Assembly: GCF_019049625.1 (NCBI RefSeq)
Contig: NZ_JAFMOY010000116.1
Coordinates: forward strand, 1 to 64,000
Origin: Rahnella ecdela
Lineage (GTDB): Bacteria; Pseudomonadota; Gammaproteobacteria; Enterobacterales; Enterobacteriaceae
Direction: 5' to 3'
DNA length: 64,000 nucleotides
This document shows, piece after piece, positions 44,828-55,603 of the stretch (the first letter of the stretch is position 1; every line of letters starts with the position of its first letter). A model generated the notes under the pieces. That model searched no databases. It saw only the letters and a program-made list of their open reading frames with translations, and had not been told where the DNA came from. Made by a program: the position numbers and the translations under genes.

Positions 44828-46479
44828 GCAGCACCTGCCAGTTTTTTGGCCATGTCATCTGCCGCTTTCAGGCCGAGTGCGGCCATGGTCAGCGTACTGT
44901 TCACCACACTGGAAGACGGAATAGCCCCGCCGCCCGGTAACCACAGGTTAGCGTGGTCATGCGCACGGCATTCACCGTTCACCACGGAATCTTTCGGATC
45001 ACTGCCCATGATGGTGCCGCCCATAATGTGGTTGTTGGCGTTCAGGCTGGTGGTGATGTTGAATTCTTCGGCCATAAACAGGGAACCGATGTGTTCCAGC
45101 TGTTTGTGCGCGGCTTCCGCGCCTTTACGCACGTAATCGCCGACATCGTAATGAATGTCCGGGCACGGCAGACCGTGCGGATCTTTACGGGTGGTGCTGA
45201 GCGTCAGACGGTTATTCGGATCCGGCAAAGGTTCCAGACTGATGGAAAGATCCACACCAAAGATAGAACGGCGGCGGATTTCCTCATCCAGTTCTTTACC
45301 GACCAGACCCATCTGCAACGCTTTCGACGTCGCCGGGATCACGCGGCTGATGTTGTTGAGGATCATCTTGTTGGCAGAATAATCTTTGCGGAAATCGCCG
45401 TCGCGCGGCCCCACCAGACAGCTGCTCTGCGCCGGACCACGACCAATCCACAGCGGCTCTTTGGCGATGAAGGTACAGTGGAAACCGGAGTGATCCATCA
45501 TGTTGCGGCCAACGTGATCAGACGAGTTGGCAATACCGTTCGGGTTCTTTTCGTTCGCCGCCATCAGCAGCAGACGCGGGGTTTCGATGCCGTTACAGGC
45601 CAGTGCGAAAACTTTACCGGTGGCTTTATGCGATTTTTTATCGCTGTCCAGCCAGTGAACGGCGGTCACGTTGTTGTTTTCATCGGTGTCGATTTTGTAG
45701 ACCACCGCTTCGGCCAGCACCACGGCGCCTTTGTTCTCGGCGCGTTCAACGTGCGCAATGCCGTTGTACATTGCACCAATCGGGCAGATTGGCTGACAGT
45801 TGTTGTTGCCGCAACAGGTCGGGCGACCGTTCCACGGACGCGTGCTGCGGCCCTGCGGGATCGGCACCGAACGGTAACCGTGCGGGTTAACGATTTCAGC
45901 AAAACGCGTATCGCCATAACCGTAAGGCACCTGTTCCATCGGATACGGTTTGCTGCGCTCGGAAGGCGATTGCAGTTCAGGATCGTTCGGCCCCGCTACG
46001 CCAATTTCTTCTTCAGCGCGGCAGTAATAAGGTTCGAGTTCATCATAGGAGATCGGCCAGTCGCGGCCCACGCCGTATAACGTTTTCATTTTGAAATCGT
46101 TAGGAACGTGACGCCAGCAGGACGCTGCCCAGTGCCAGGTGGTGCCGCCGACGGTGCGCAGATAACCCTGTTTGAAGCTGCCCGCGCTCGGTCCGGTCAG
46201 GTGGACGTAGTTATTTTCCGGGAAATACAGCGGAGCTGGGGCTTTTTCTGACTGCGGATATAAACCCTGGAAATCAGAACCGGCACGGTTTTCGAACGGC
46301 ATATTGCGCCAGTTCTCTACGGCCTGCGCACGTTCAATACGTAAACCTGCTTCCAGCACCAGCACGGAATGTCCCTGGCTGACCAGCTGATCGGCAATCA
46401 TGCCGCCAACAATGCCGGAACCGACAACAATCACATCAGCAGACGCATCGCCGTCTGCGGTAAACTCTGGTTTTTTCAT
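44824..46479 (-). CDS. Gluconate 2-dehydrogenase FAD (GMC) subunit
   Basis: 551 residues. The FAD-binding motif VIVVGSGIVGG is near 17-26. Catalytic His is in NNHIMGGT and the paired Asn in SSVVNSTLT near the end, as in GMC-family enzymes. A Cys cluster CCGNNNCQPICP (Cys222, 223, 228, 232) matches the iron-sulfur site known in related FAD-dependent sugar dehydrogenases. It has no signal peptide and should be exported folded with the Tat-signal subunit 3. It oxidises D-gluconate (or 2-ketogluconate) in the periplasm. The start overlaps the stop of subunit 3 by one base. Confidence 0.9.
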   Translation of the reverse strand: MKKPEFTADGDASADVIVVGSGIVGGMIADQLVSQGHSVLVLEAGLRIERAQAVENWRNMPFENRAGSDFQGLYPQSEKAPAPLYFPENNYVHLTGPSAGSFKQGYLRTVGGTTWHWAASCWRHVPNDFKMKTLYGVGRDWPISYDELEPYYCRAEEEIGVAGPNDPELQSPSERSKPYPMEQVPYGYGDTRFAEIVNPHGYRSVPIPQGRSTRPWNGRPTCCGNNNCQPICPIGAMYNGIAHVERAENKGAVVLAEAVVYKIDTDENNNVTAVHWLDSDKKSHKATGKVFALACNGIETPRLLLMAANEKNPNGIANSSDHVGRNMMDHSGFHCTFIAKEPLWIGRGPAQSSCLVGPRDGDFRKDYSANKMILNNISRVIPATSKALQMGLVGKELDEEIRRRSIFGVDLSISLEPLPDPNNRLTLSTTRKDPHGLPCPDIHYDVGDYVRKGAEAAHKQLEHIGSLFMAEEFNITTSLNANNHIMGGTIMGSDPKDSVVNGECRAHDHANLWLPGGGAIPSSSVVNSTLTMAALGLKAADDMAKKLAGAA

Positions 46480-47096
46480 CAGACTTTGCTCACAACATTT
46501 GTTTCAGAAGGATGGGTAAAACGATCGGCGTTCATGGATTCCGGCATCTCGGCAGCGGGCGGCGCAGCAGTGAAATACAGCGGACCGTTACCGCAGTAAG
46601 TCGGCACAATCAGACCGTCACTGACCGGGCGATACATCAGCGCATCTTTATAAGCAATCAGTATGGAATCGGTTCCATGTCCAACCGTGCCGGTATACCA
46701 CGCAGTGACGATACTGGTGACCAGTTCACCCAGACCATTTTGCTTTGCCACTTCCTGCAAGTCTTTCGCTGCCTGACCCGGTTTCACCAGCGCATGCAAC
46801 CTGCTGACCTGTGCAGGGAAGTCGGGCTGTGAACGGTAAAAGGCGTTGAAAATCTGCGCCGAAGAACCTTCGCTGATATTTTTATGCTCAGTGATGGCCT
46901 GGGAAACCAGATAGAACTGACCGAAGATAACCGGATCCTGCGTGGCGGTTTCTTTTTCCGCATGGCTCAGGAACGGGAAGCCGAGCAGGGTGGTTGCCAC
47001 CATCGCAGAGGTGAGGCCTTTCAGCAGTTCACGACGACTGAAACCGGTTCCATTTTCGGGTGTGTTGCTTCCAATGATTGAAGGATCGTTTTCCAT
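46479..47096 (-). CDS. Gluconate 2-dehydrogenase subunit 3 (Tat-exported)
   Basis: 205 residues from ATG 47096; a TTG further upstream would add 11 residues. A twin-arginine signal (FSRRELLKGLTSAM, then a hydrophobic stretch and SHA) is clear. The rest matches the small gamma subunit of FAD gluconate dehydrogenases, which is needed for maturation and Tat export of the flavoprotein. First gene of the three-gene operon; promoter is in the AT-rich region upstream. Confidence 0.88.
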   Translation of the reverse strand: MENDPSIIGSNTPENGTGFSRRELLKGLTSAMVATTLLGFPFLSHAEKETATQDPVIFGQFYLVSQAITEHKNISEGSSAQIFNAFYRSQPDFPAQVSRLHALVKPGQAAKDLQEVAKQNGLGELVTSIVTAWYTGTVGHGTDSILIAYKDALMYRPVSDGLIVPTYCGNGPLYFTAAPPAAEMPESMNADRFTHPSETNVVSKV

Positions 47097-47774
47097 CTCT
47101 TTCTCGCTGGGAATGGGTTGTTTTGCCAAACGGCAGTGAATTCGCTTATCTGATTTTTATTATAATTTGCGTAATGCGAGATTTATCAGCGGGTTAGTTT
47201 CTGCCGATGTCTGTCCCGATAGGGTATACCACTTATAACGGTGCGGATGATAAGCCAAAGAAGAGGGATTTGTGCAAACAAATTGTGCGGATTTATTAAC
47301 ATTAGATCCAGATTTTAACGTATGATGCGGCGCGGCCAAAAGTGTAACCAACTGGTTCATTTCGGTGTGAAATTAACAAATGACTTTGATTGTCACAGGA
47401 AGTGATTATCTTCTATTTATATGATAAACAAAGAATAACATAGGAATAAGGTTTTCACTGGCTCCTCCATTTGTATATTAATTGTAAACGAATAAGCAAT
47501 TAAAAGTAACGTTAATTGATTAAAATGGTTGTAGATCAAGTCGGAAAAGGTTACAAATAAGCCAAAATGAGATCTGCCTCTCAGATTATTTGGGAGCAGG
47601 CATAAAAATGACCTCAGTCTGCGGGTTTGTATCTGGCAACGTTAATTTAATGTTAATTATTTGAGCGGGAGTTGGGCAAAGCGAAGACTGTCGGCTATAA
47701 CTTAAGCAGTACGGTTGTAGCGATTTTGTAAAAACATCTGGTATAGATGTCTGAATCACTGTCTGGGGAACTAC
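47097..47774. promoter_or_regulatory. AT-rich region between gluconate dehydrogenase and yejG
   Basis: About 680 bp without a gene. It should hold the minus-strand promoter of the dehydrogenase operon and the plus-strand yejG promoter. A small perfect inverted repeat AACCA-AC-TGGTT at 47346-47357 is a possible operator. No other clear element. Confidence 0.5.
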
Positions 47775-48119
47775 GTGAATAATATCCAACTTTCGGTAGT
47801 ACATCGTTTGCCGCAAAGTTATCGCTGGTTGTCGGGTTTTGCCGGTATCAAAGTTGAACCGATTCCGCTGCCTGGTAACGATGAAGATAACAATCTGATC
47901 GGCCTGAAACTGCTCAGCCATGAGGGTGAATTCGCCTGGCAGGTGATGCATCAGCTGACGAATGCGTTAGAAGATATTCAGGTAAAAGCCGCTATCGTTG
48001 AAATCGACGGCGAACCCTGCCTGTTTGTTCATCGTGAAGATGAAAGTGCCACACTTTGCTGCCTGAAGAATATCGGTGCGGCTATCGCTGAATCCGTCAC
48101 CGCACTTTATCCTTTCTGA
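47775..48119 (+). CDS. yejG: YejG family protein
   Basis: 114 residues, the same length as E. coli YejG, with HRLPQSYRWLSGFAGIKVEP, GEPCLFVHREDE and CCLKNIGAAIAES. GTG start after GGGGAAC. Function not firmly known (E. coli mutants have been linked to aminoglycoside sensitivity). In E. coli it lies between bcr and yejF; here it keeps yejF as neighbour but not bcr. Confidence 0.92.
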   Translation: MNNIQLSVVHRLPQSYRWLSGFAGIKVEPIPLPGNDEDNNLIGLKLLSHEGEFAWQVMHQLTNALEDIQVKAAIVEIDGEPCLFVHREDESATLCCLKNIGAAIAESVTALYPF

Positions 48120-48120
48120 A

Positions 48121-48148
48121 CCGCCTGAAATGTCACGCTTTCAGGCGG
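48121..48148. terminator. Hairpin between yejG and yejF
   Basis: Perfect 10-bp stem CCGCCTGAAA/TTTCAGGCGG with an 8-base loop between the convergent stops. T-tracts are weak on both sides. Confidence 0.65.
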
Positions 48149-48151
48149 CAC

Positions 48152-49759
48152 TTATCCGATTGTGTCGAACGCGTCTGAGTCAGCCAGCAACTCGCGGGTA
48201 TAAGCCTGCTGGGGCGCTGTAAAAATCTGCTCACAATCCCCCTGTTCGACCACTTCCCCGTTTCGCAACACAATCAGCTGATGACACAAAGACCGCACCA
48301 CGTGCAAATCATGACTGATAAACAGATAAGTCAGGTCGTGGCGCTGTTGCAGCTCGCTGAGGATAGTCAGAATTTGCGCCTGCACCGATTTATCCAGCGA
48401 CGACGTCGGTTCATCGAGGATCAGCATTTCCGGCTGTAAAATCAGTGCACGGGCAATCGCAATACGCTGGCGCTGCCCACCGGAAAACTCGGTCGGGTAA
48501 CGATGGCGTGACGCCGGATCTAACCCCACTTCCTGCATGGCGCGTATCACTTCTTTTTCCCGTTCCTGTTCGCTGACTTTACGGTGAACCAGCAAACCCT
48601 CGGCGATAATCTGGCCGACCGTGAAACGCGGATTCAGCGCCGAAAACGGATCCTGAAACACCACCTGTATCCGGCTGCGGAAAGGCAGCATTTTCTTGCG
48701 CGAAAACGTGTGCAGCGGCTGGCCGTCAAACCAGATTTCGCCCTGCGACTTCATCAGGCGCAGCAACGCCAGACCGGTGGTGCTTTTTCCTGAACCAGAT
48801 TCGCCCACCACGCCAAGGCTCTCACCGCGACGCAGCTGAAAACTCACCTGATTTACCGCATGTTTTATACCGACGGTGCGGCGTAACAACCCGCGTTTTA
48901 CCGGGAAACCGACATCCAGATTTTTAACATCCAGCAGTACGGAAGATTCGCCTTTCAGCGGTTGCGGGCGACCCTGAGGTTCTGCCTGCAATAACTGGCG
49001 CGTATACGGGTGTTGTGGCTGGCTGAACAGGGTGGCGCGGGGTTGTTGTTCCACCTTGCGACCCTGCTGCATCACCGCCACGGTGTCCGCCAGACGGCGC
49101 ACAATGCGCAGGTTATGCGTGATGAACAGCATCGCCATGCCCATTTCCTGTTTGAGTTCATCGAGCAGCGATAAAATCTGGGCCTGCACGGAAACATCCA
49201 GCGCGGTGGTGGGTTCGTCAGCAATCAGCAGTTTCGGACGGGTCAGTACCGCCATGGCAATCATCACGCGCTGGCGTTCACCGCCGGAAAGCTGATGCGG
49301 GAAATCTTTCAGACGCGACTCTGCCTGACGGATACCCACGCGATCCAGGCAACGCAGGATTTCGCTGCGGGCCGCATCACCGCGAAGATTACGGTGCAGC
49401 ATCAGCACTTCTGCCAGCTGTTTTTCGAGCGTATGCAGCGGATTGAGCGAAACCATCGGCTCCTGAAAGATCATCGAAATTTCATTGCCGCGGATCTGGC
49501 GCAGGGCATTGTTGTCGGCGTGGAGCAGCGATTGTCCGGCAAACACAATATCGCCCTGCGGGTAAATGACTGACGTGGGCAGCAGGCGTAATACCGACAA
49601 CGCAGTAACACTTTTGCCCGAACCGGATTCACCGACCAGCGCTAAGGTTTCCCCGGCATGGATATCGAGCGATACATCGCTGACCACTTCCTGCTGCAGA
49701 TTTCCCTGACGGAAAGCGACGCTCAGATTTTTGATTTGTAAAAGAGGAGAGTCTGTCAT
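48152..49759 (-). CDS. yejF: YejF, dual ATPase of the peptide ABC importer
   Basis: 535 residues with two ABC cassettes. Walker A GESGSGKS appears in both; signatures are LSGGERQR and FSGGQRQR; Walker B sites are LLIADEPTT and MLILDEPTS. It powers the YejABEF importer, which carries peptides including microcin C. The start at 49759 (MTDSPLLQIKNLSV) fits the family; an upstream start at 49819 overlaps yejE and is rejected. Spaced 1 bp from yejE. Confidence 0.93.
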   Translation of the reverse strand: MTDSPLLQIKNLSVAFRQGNLQQEVVSDVSLDIHAGETLALVGESGSGKSVTALSVLRLLPTSVIYPQGDIVFAGQSLLHADNNALRQIRGNEISMIFQEPMVSLNPLHTLEKQLAEVLMLHRNLRGDAARSEILRCLDRVGIRQAESRLKDFPHQLSGGERQRVMIAMAVLTRPKLLIADEPTTALDVSVQAQILSLLDELKQEMGMAMLFITHNLRIVRRLADTVAVMQQGRKVEQQPRATLFSQPQHPYTRQLLQAEPQGRPQPLKGESSVLLDVKNLDVGFPVKRGLLRRTVGIKHAVNQVSFQLRRGESLGVVGESGSGKSTTGLALLRLMKSQGEIWFDGQPLHTFSRKKMLPFRSRIQVVFQDPFSALNPRFTVGQIIAEGLLVHRKVSEQEREKEVIRAMQEVGLDPASRHRYPTEFSGGQRQRIAIARALILQPEMLILDEPTSSLDKSVQAQILTILSELQQRHDLTYLFISHDLHVVRSLCHQLIVLRNGEVVEQGDCEQIFTAPQQAYTRELLADSDAFDTIG

Positions 49760-49760
49760 C

Positions 49761-50804
49761 TCAGAGCGCCTCATGATGATGTGCGGACGGATTAAAGGCG
49801 TCGCGAACGGCTTCACCAATGAAAATCAGCAGTGACAGCAAGGCGGCCAGCACCACGAATGCGCTGATGCCCAGCCATGGTGCCTGCAAATTGTTTTTCC
49901 CTTCCATCAGCAATGTGCCGAGCGAAGGCGAACCCAGCGGCAGGCCGAAACCGAGGAAATCCAGTGACGTCAGAGTGGTAATTGAACCACACAGGATAAA
50001 CGGCAGATAAGTCAGTGTCGCCACCATCGCATTGGGCAGCATATGGCGGCGCATAATGGCGCTGTCACTGACGCCCATCGCCTGGGCGGCGCGGATGTAA
50101 TCAAAGTTGCGGGTACGCAGGAATTCGGCGCGAACCACGCTGACCAGCGTCATCCAGCCGGAAAGCACCGTGATCAGCAACAACCACCAGAAATTCGGCT
50201 GTACCACGCTTGCCAGAATGATAATCAGGAACAGCGTCGGAATGCTGGACCACACTTCAATAAAGCGCTGTCCGAGCAGATCAATCAGCCCGCCGTAATA
50301 GCCCTGTGTGGCACCGGCCATAATGCCAATCACCGAGGTCAGCACGGTCAGCATAATGCCGAAGAACAGAGAAATACGCAGTCCGTAGAGGATTTGCGCC
50401 AGTACATCGTGACCGTTGCTGTCAGTGCCCAGCCAGTTTTGCGCCGAGGGCGGGGAAGGGAAGGGCTGCGCGGTGGAAAAGTTGATGGAGTTATAGCTGC
50501 TGCGGATCGGTGCCCAGACAGCCCAGCCGTGGTCCTCAATCTGGCGTACAACGAACGGATCCTGATAATCAGCAGGCGTTTCCAGCTCGCCGCCAAACGT
50601 AGTTTCACTGTAGTCGACCAGAAACGGAGCGTAGAGATGCCCCTGATAGCGGGCCAGCAGCGGTTTGTCATTGGCGATGACGTTAGATAACAGCACCAGA
50701 ATCAGCATCACTATGAAAATCCACAGTGACCAGAAGCCGCGACGGTTCTGGCAGAAACGCGCCCAGCGCGCCTGACTGACGGAGTTCAGTTTAAAAAGGC
50801 TCAT
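49761..50804 (-). CDS. yejE: YejE, peptide ABC importer permease
   Basis: 347 residues with an N-terminal DppC/OppC-type helix, a periplasmic insertion (about 70-140) and five further helices with the EAA loop (EFLRTRNFDYIRAAQAMGVS). Partner of YejB. The start overlaps the yejB stop by one base. Confidence 0.93.
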   Translation of the reverse strand: MSLFKLNSVSQARWARFCQNRRGFWSLWIFIVMLILVLLSNVIANDKPLLARYQGHLYAPFLVDYSETTFGGELETPADYQDPFVVRQIEDHGWAVWAPIRSSYNSINFSTAQPFPSPPSAQNWLGTDSNGHDVLAQILYGLRISLFFGIMLTVLTSVIGIMAGATQGYYGGLIDLLGQRFIEVWSSIPTLFLIIILASVVQPNFWWLLLITVLSGWMTLVSVVRAEFLRTRNFDYIRAAQAMGVSDSAIMRRHMLPNAMVATLTYLPFILCGSITTLTSLDFLGFGLPLGSPSLGTLLMEGKNNLQAPWLGISAFVVLAALLSLLIFIGEAVRDAFNPSAHHHEAL

Positions 50805-51898
50805 TACTGGCGGCCCTCAAAATCGATACGCGGGTCAACCAGCGTGTAAGTGATGTCACTGACAATATTAAGCAGCAAACCAATCAGCGTGAAAACATAC
50901 AGCGTGCCGAAAATCACCGGGAAATCGCGCTGCACGATGGCATCGTAGCCCAGCAATCCCAGTCCCTGTAAGGAGAACATCACTTCTATCAGCAAGGATC
51001 CGGTGAAAAACATGCTGATAAAGGTGGCAGGGAAACCGGCGATCACCAGCAGCATTGCGTTGCGAAAGACATGCCGGTACAAAATCTGTTTCTCGTTTAG
51101 CCCTTTGGCGCGCGCGGTTACCACATATTGCTTGCCCACCTCATCCATAAACGAGTTTTTGGTCAGCATGGTTAACGTCGCAAATCCGCCAATTACCGTC
51201 GCCAGCACCGGTAAGGTGATGTGCCAGAGATAATCGGTCACTTTGCCGTACCACGGCAGGGTATCGAAATTCGGGGATGTCAGGCCGCGCAACGGGAACC
51301 AGTCGAGGTAACTGCCGCCGGTGAACAGCACAATCAATAAGATAGCGAACAAAAAGGAAGGAACGGCGTAGCCGACGATAATCACCGAACTGCTCCAGGT
51401 ATCGAACCGCGAGCCGTTGCGTACCGCTTTGCGGATCCCCAGCGGAATCGACACCAGATAGATAATCAGTGTGCTCCACAGGCCAATGGTGACTGAAACC
51501 GGCAACGCATTTTTCACCAGCCCCATCACTGAAGAACCGCGAAACAGGCTGTCGCCAAAATCAAACCGGACATAATCCGAGAGCATCTCGAAATAACGCA
51601 CGTGCAGAGGTTTATCGAAACCAAAACGATGGGTGATCTCGGCGATCACTTCCGGGTCAAGGCCGCGTGCGCCGCGATACTGACCTTCGCCAAACTGCGC
51701 CAGACCCGGTGACGCTTTGCCATTTCCGCTGCCGGAACTGGCACCGGGCAAACCGCTGGATTGCCCCATTTCGATGGCGGCGATGGCCTGATCGACCGGT
51801 CCACCAGGCGCAATTTGTACAATGAAAAAGTTAATCGTGATGATCGCCCACAGCGTCGGGATCACCAGCAGGAGTCGTCTTAACAGATAGGCGGCCAC
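50804..51898 (-). CDS. yejB: YejB, peptide ABC importer permease
   Basis: 364 residues, DppB/OppB-type permease with six membrane helices. A Gly/Ser-rich periplasmic insertion (about 45-75) is present. The EAA motif region is [20 protein letters not shown]. It lies 10 bp after yejA. Confidence 0.93.
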   Translation of the reverse strand: MAAYLLRRLLLVIPTLWAIITINFFIVQIAPGGPVDQAIAAIEMGQSSGLPGASSGSGNGKASPGLAQFGEGQYRGARGLDPEVIAEITHRFGFDKPLHVRYFEMLSDYVRFDFGDSLFRGSSVMGLVKNALPVSVTIGLWSTLIIYLVSIPLGIRKAVRNGSRFDTWSSSVIIVGYAVPSFLFAILLIVLFTGGSYLDWFPLRGLTSPNFDTLPWYGKVTDYLWHITLPVLATVIGGFATLTMLTKNSFMDEVGKQYVVTARAKGLNEKQILYRHVFRNAMLLVIAGFPATFISMFFTGSLLIEVMFSLQGLGLLGYDAIVQRDFPVIFGTLYVFTLIGLLLNIVSDITYTLVDPRIDFEGRQ

Positions 51899-51908
51899 AA
51901 TCGGCTCC

Positions 51909-53714
51909 TCAGCGGCGTTGCGCAGGTAAACGGGCTGCGCGGTTCACGTCGTACCACCACGTATCAAGTTCCATTCCGTTGGACGGGGCGACAGCCGGCA
52001 TCGAGAATTTATCCCAGTACGCATAGCGTTCATGGTTGGTGTACCACATCGGGATCATCACCCTATTCCAGGTCAGAACGCGATCCAGCGCATGTCCGAG
52101 TGCCAGCAGTGCGTCGGGTTTGCCCTGATTGGCGGCAATTTCATCGGTCAGTTTATCGATAGCCGGATCACTGATACCTGATTTGTTATACGTGGAATCG
52201 AGATATTGGGTGTTCCAGTAAATCCGCAAATCGCTGCTCGGATATGAAGTGGCAGGATAAACCGTCGGGATCATATCGTAATCGCGCTGGCGCATACGGC
52301 GCACGAACTGTGAATTATCCACTTCGCGGATCGACATTTTGATGCCGAGACGTTGCAGATTATGCTGAAACGGCAGCACGTACTGCGAGTTTCCGCCGCC
52401 CGGCAGCAGCAGTTCGAAGGTAAACGGTTTGCCGGTTTTGCTGTTCACCAGCACCTGATCTTTCACTTCCCAGCCTGCTTCTTTCAGCAGTGCCGTGGCT
52501 TTCAGCAGATTCGCGCGGTCGTTGCCGCTGCCATCAGAACGTGGCGGCTGATACAACGAGGTGAAGACTTCCGCAGGAACCTGACCTTTCAGCGGCCCGA
52601 GCCAGGCCAGTTCAGCAGAGTTCGGATAATCTTTGGCTGCATAGTCGGTATTTTGAAAATAACTGTTCACCCGCTGGTAAGCGCCGAAATAGAGCGCCTT
52701 ATTCATCCAGTCAAAATCGAACGCGAGAGTAATAGCCTCGCGCACTTTCCGGTCGCTGAATTGCGGACGGTGAAGATTGAAAGCCAGCCAGCGCGTGTCC
52801 TGTGCGGCCTGATTTTCTTCATCCGCTTTTACGATGAAGTTTTTACTGAAATTGCCGCCCTGATACTGTGTTGACCAGTTCTTCGGCGAAGATTCCATGC
52901 GGAAATCAAAGGCACCAGATTTAAAGGCTTCCAGTGCGACATTGTCATCCAGATAATAATCGTAGCGGATGGTGTCGAAGTTATAACGCCCACGGTTAAC
53001 CGGCAAATTCGCTGCCCAGTAGTCGGGAACGCGGGAATACGTGATGTACTGGCCGAGCTTATAATCGCTGATACGGTAAGGCCCGCTGCCCGGTGGCGGC
53101 GTGCTCAAAGGCTCGTTGAATTTATGGTTTTCCCAAAACACCTGGGGCAGAACCGGCAGGCCCAGTAGTCCGAGCATCATGTCTTTATCAGGTTTGGGCA
53201 AGACCATGCGCACCGTCAGACGCGATATGGCTTTTACTTCCACACCTTTATAAACCACGCGAAATTGCGGTACGCCTTCGGTCATGAACTTTTTGAAGCT
53301 GAATGCCACGTCGCTGGCGGTGATCGGGGTGTTGTCGTTAAAACGGGCGCGCGGGTTGATGTCCACTTCGACCCAGCGGTACTGGCTGTCATAACGGGCA
53401 GAATCTGCAATCAGCGGATAATAGCTGCCGATTTCGTCGCTGGAAGTGGTGAAAAGGCTGTCGTAAAGCGAGCCACTGCGTGCCGCCGGATTGCCCCGTG
53501 AGGCGAAGCGGTTGAAGTTGTCATAGGTGCCGATAGCGGCCAGCGTAATCTGTCCTCCCTTCGGCGCGGCGGGATTGACGTAGTCAAAACTGGTGAAGTT
53601 AGAGACATATTTGGGTTCGCCTAAAATGGCAAACGCATAGCTGTCCTGTATGACTTCGGCTTGTGCGCTGAGGCTCAGCAGGCACAGCACACCGGCAAAC
53701 ACGCGATAAAACAT
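51909..53714 (-). CDS. yejA: YejA, periplasmic peptide-binding protein
   Basis: 601 residues with a signal peptide ([19 protein letters not shown]) and an SBP family 5 fold, with [14 protein letters not shown] at the start. It captures peptides for YejBEF. First gene of the yejABEF operon. The 220 bp upstream carry the promoter. Same order as in E. coli. Confidence 0.93.
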   Translation of the reverse strand: MFYRVFAGVLCLLSLSAQAEVIQDSYAFAILGEPKYVSNFTSFDYVNPAAPKGGQITLAAIGTYDNFNRFASRGNPAARSGSLYDSLFTTSSDEIGSYYPLIADSARYDSQYRWVEVDINPRARFNDNTPITASDVAFSFKKFMTEGVPQFRVVYKGVEVKAISRLTVRMVLPKPDKDMMLGLLGLPVLPQVFWENHKFNEPLSTPPPGSGPYRISDYKLGQYITYSRVPDYWAANLPVNRGRYNFDTIRYDYYLDDNVALEAFKSGAFDFRMESSPKNWSTQYQGGNFSKNFIVKADEENQAAQDTRWLAFNLHRPQFSDRKVREAITLAFDFDWMNKALYFGAYQRVNSYFQNTDYAAKDYPNSAELAWLGPLKGQVPAEVFTSLYQPPRSDGSGNDRANLLKATALLKEAGWEVKDQVLVNSKTGKPFTFELLLPGGGNSQYVLPFQHNLQRLGIKMSIREVDNSQFVRRMRQRDYDMIPTVYPATSYPSSDLRIYWNTQYLDSTYNKSGISDPAIDKLTDEIAANQGKPDALLALGHALDRVLTWNRVMIPMWYTNHERYAYWDKFSMPAVAPSNGMELDTWWYDVNRAARLPAQRR

Positions 53715-53934
53715 CCTGAATCAGCACTCCTGTAAGGGTGAGAGCATCGTGCGGACATGGCCGCAGATTATTGTTCGGGTTTAATCAATTGATAGTTAAG
53801 ACCTTGTAACGCACCGGCCTTAAATTTCATCCCTGATTCCGGCCTTTTTATCACAACCGGATGCAGACACCTAAAAGAAAAATGGAACAAAAGATGCAAA
53901 AAAAGATGAAAAAAACAGTCGGACGTTCCTGAGA

Positions 53935-55518
53935 CTAAATGTGGTAAGTGGATTCTTTCTCATTGAAATCACGGATGAAGTCCAGAAGTGCCGGAACGCC
54001 CAACGGTTTGCTGTACAAATAGCCCTGCAAATAAGTGACGCCATGATTACGCAGATATTCTGCCTGCAGCTGCGTTTCGACCCCTTCGGCCACCGTTTTC
54101 AGCTTTAGCTCTTCCGTGAGTTTAAGCACGGTATCCAGAACGGGAGCAATCAACGTTTTTTGGTCGATGGACATGACAAAACCACGGTCTATTTTCAGAT
54201 AATCCAGGGTGAATTTCTCAAGATAAATCAGGGCGCTGTGGCCGGTTCCAAAATCGTCGATAGCGATTTCGATTTTGTGGCGACGCAGCCAGTTAAATTC
54301 ACGCAGCGCGCCTTCGGTATCGATCATTCCGCGTTCTGTTATTTCAAATACGACCTGAAATGCGTTCTCCGGTAAAGCTTCGATAAAATTCATCACGTCG
54401 TCATGAAAGCTGACGTTCTCCATATGGTGCGGAGAGATATTTATGCTGAGTTTTCCCGGCGCTGAAAAAACATGCTGCATTTTATGAGCATCCTGAGCGA
54501 CCAGAACCATCATGTGTTGCGTCAGTTCGACGATAAGCCCCTGATTTTCCGCATAGGTGATAAAGACATCCGGCGGGATCCGCCCTTCAACAGGATGTTG
54601 CCAGCGCAGCAACGCTTCCACACCTGCGACCTTCAGGGTTTTTGAATCAATCACCGGCTGATACTCGACAAAGAATTCTTTGTTTTTCAGACCGCGCAGG
54701 ATCTCGCGTTCAACGTTATGGCGGTTAAGCAGGCTGTGATAGATGAGGGCGCAGACCATCAGGCTCAGCAGTATCCCGCCTGAGAGGGTAAAGAGAACGC
54801 TGTCGCCGGTCAAGGTAGGGGAGTAAAGGCGGACGGTGAACGGATAGCCCTCAATTTTGGCCTCCGTAAAATGGCTGTGCGGTAACTTGCTGACCGGGAT
54901 CAGCTGATCCTGCGCCGAAATCAGGGCTGAATCCCCCACCAGCAAAGCAAATCCCCGATATCCGGACCCTGATTGGGCAAAGAGCATATAAGGCGACAGC
55001 GTCAGCTCAAGCGTGGCGATCACGCCATCATTGCTGGCCCCAGGATTGCGCTGCCAGACGATGATCACCGCGCGGTTAGGAACAGCGGGTGTACCCATTT
55101 GCAGATTAATGCTCATCGTCTTGTCGAAATCGATGTCATGCAGGGAACTGTTAGCGGGGATATTTTGGTTACCTGAAGCAGAAGAACAAAAAACCATTCC
55201 GTTGCGCACCAGCTGAAAATCACGGACACCGACACTGAATGCAGCATCCCGATTTAATTCACCGGCAATGGAATTGCAGGGATCATCAGTGAGCAGAGCA
55301 ATTTTGCCCATTGTGTCGGAGAGCTGATGTAAATAGTTGGCGGCATAACGGGCAGTGCGCTGAGCGATTTGATCTTGCTCGCGAAGAGTATTGGTTTTAA
55401 TGACGGTCAGTGTGACGGCAGTAAACAAAATGAAAAACAGAGCTGAAAAAAGGATACTTCTTTTTAAATACCGGCGCTTGGGTAATACGGTGTGTGTTAA
55501 CGCCGTTTTTAAACCCAT
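53935..55518 (-). CDS. pdeN: PdeN (Rtn), CSS-motif cyclic-di-GMP phosphodiesterase
   Basis: 527 residues: a membrane helix (about 20-42), a periplasmic CSS domain with FCSSAS and an earlier Cys (DDPCNS), a second helix (about 240-262) and an EAL domain. EAL residues are intact: VEALLRW, DDFGTGHSAL, DYLKIDRGFV and TVAEGVET, so active hydrolysis of c-di-GMP is expected. In this family the periplasmic Cys pair is redox-controlled by DsbA/DsbB. Position between mepS and yejA matches E. coli rtn/pdeN. Confidence 0.92.
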   Translation of the reverse strand: MGLKTALTHTVLPKRRYLKRSILFSALFFILFTAVTLTVIKTNTLREQDQIAQRTARYAANYLHQLSDTMGKIALLTDDPCNSIAGELNRDAAFSVGVRDFQLVRNGMVFCSSASGNQNIPANSSLHDIDFDKTMSINLQMGTPAVPNRAVIIVWQRNPGASNDGVIATLELTLSPYMLFAQSGSGYRGFALLVGDSALISAQDQLIPVSKLPHSHFTEAKIEGYPFTVRLYSPTLTGDSVLFTLSGGILLSLMVCALIYHSLLNRHNVEREILRGLKNKEFFVEYQPVIDSKTLKVAGVEALLRWQHPVEGRIPPDVFITYAENQGLIVELTQHMMVLVAQDAHKMQHVFSAPGKLSINISPHHMENVSFHDDVMNFIEALPENAFQVVFEITERGMIDTEGALREFNWLRRHKIEIAIDDFGTGHSALIYLEKFTLDYLKIDRGFVMSIDQKTLIAPVLDTVLKLTEELKLKTVAEGVETQLQAEYLRNHGVTYLQGYLYSKPLGVPALLDFIRDFNEKESTYHI

Positions 55519-55603
55519 ATGTTTTGCCCTTTTTCTCGCCGAAGAAATAAAAGTATAACGTAGTCAAAAAAACAACAGACATTAAATACACTTTATTACA
55601 GGC

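Noticed and set aside
44953-46080. 375-codon plus-strand frame opposite the gluconate dehydrogenase flavoprotein
   Set aside because: Antisense shadow of a well supported GMC oxidoreductase gene.
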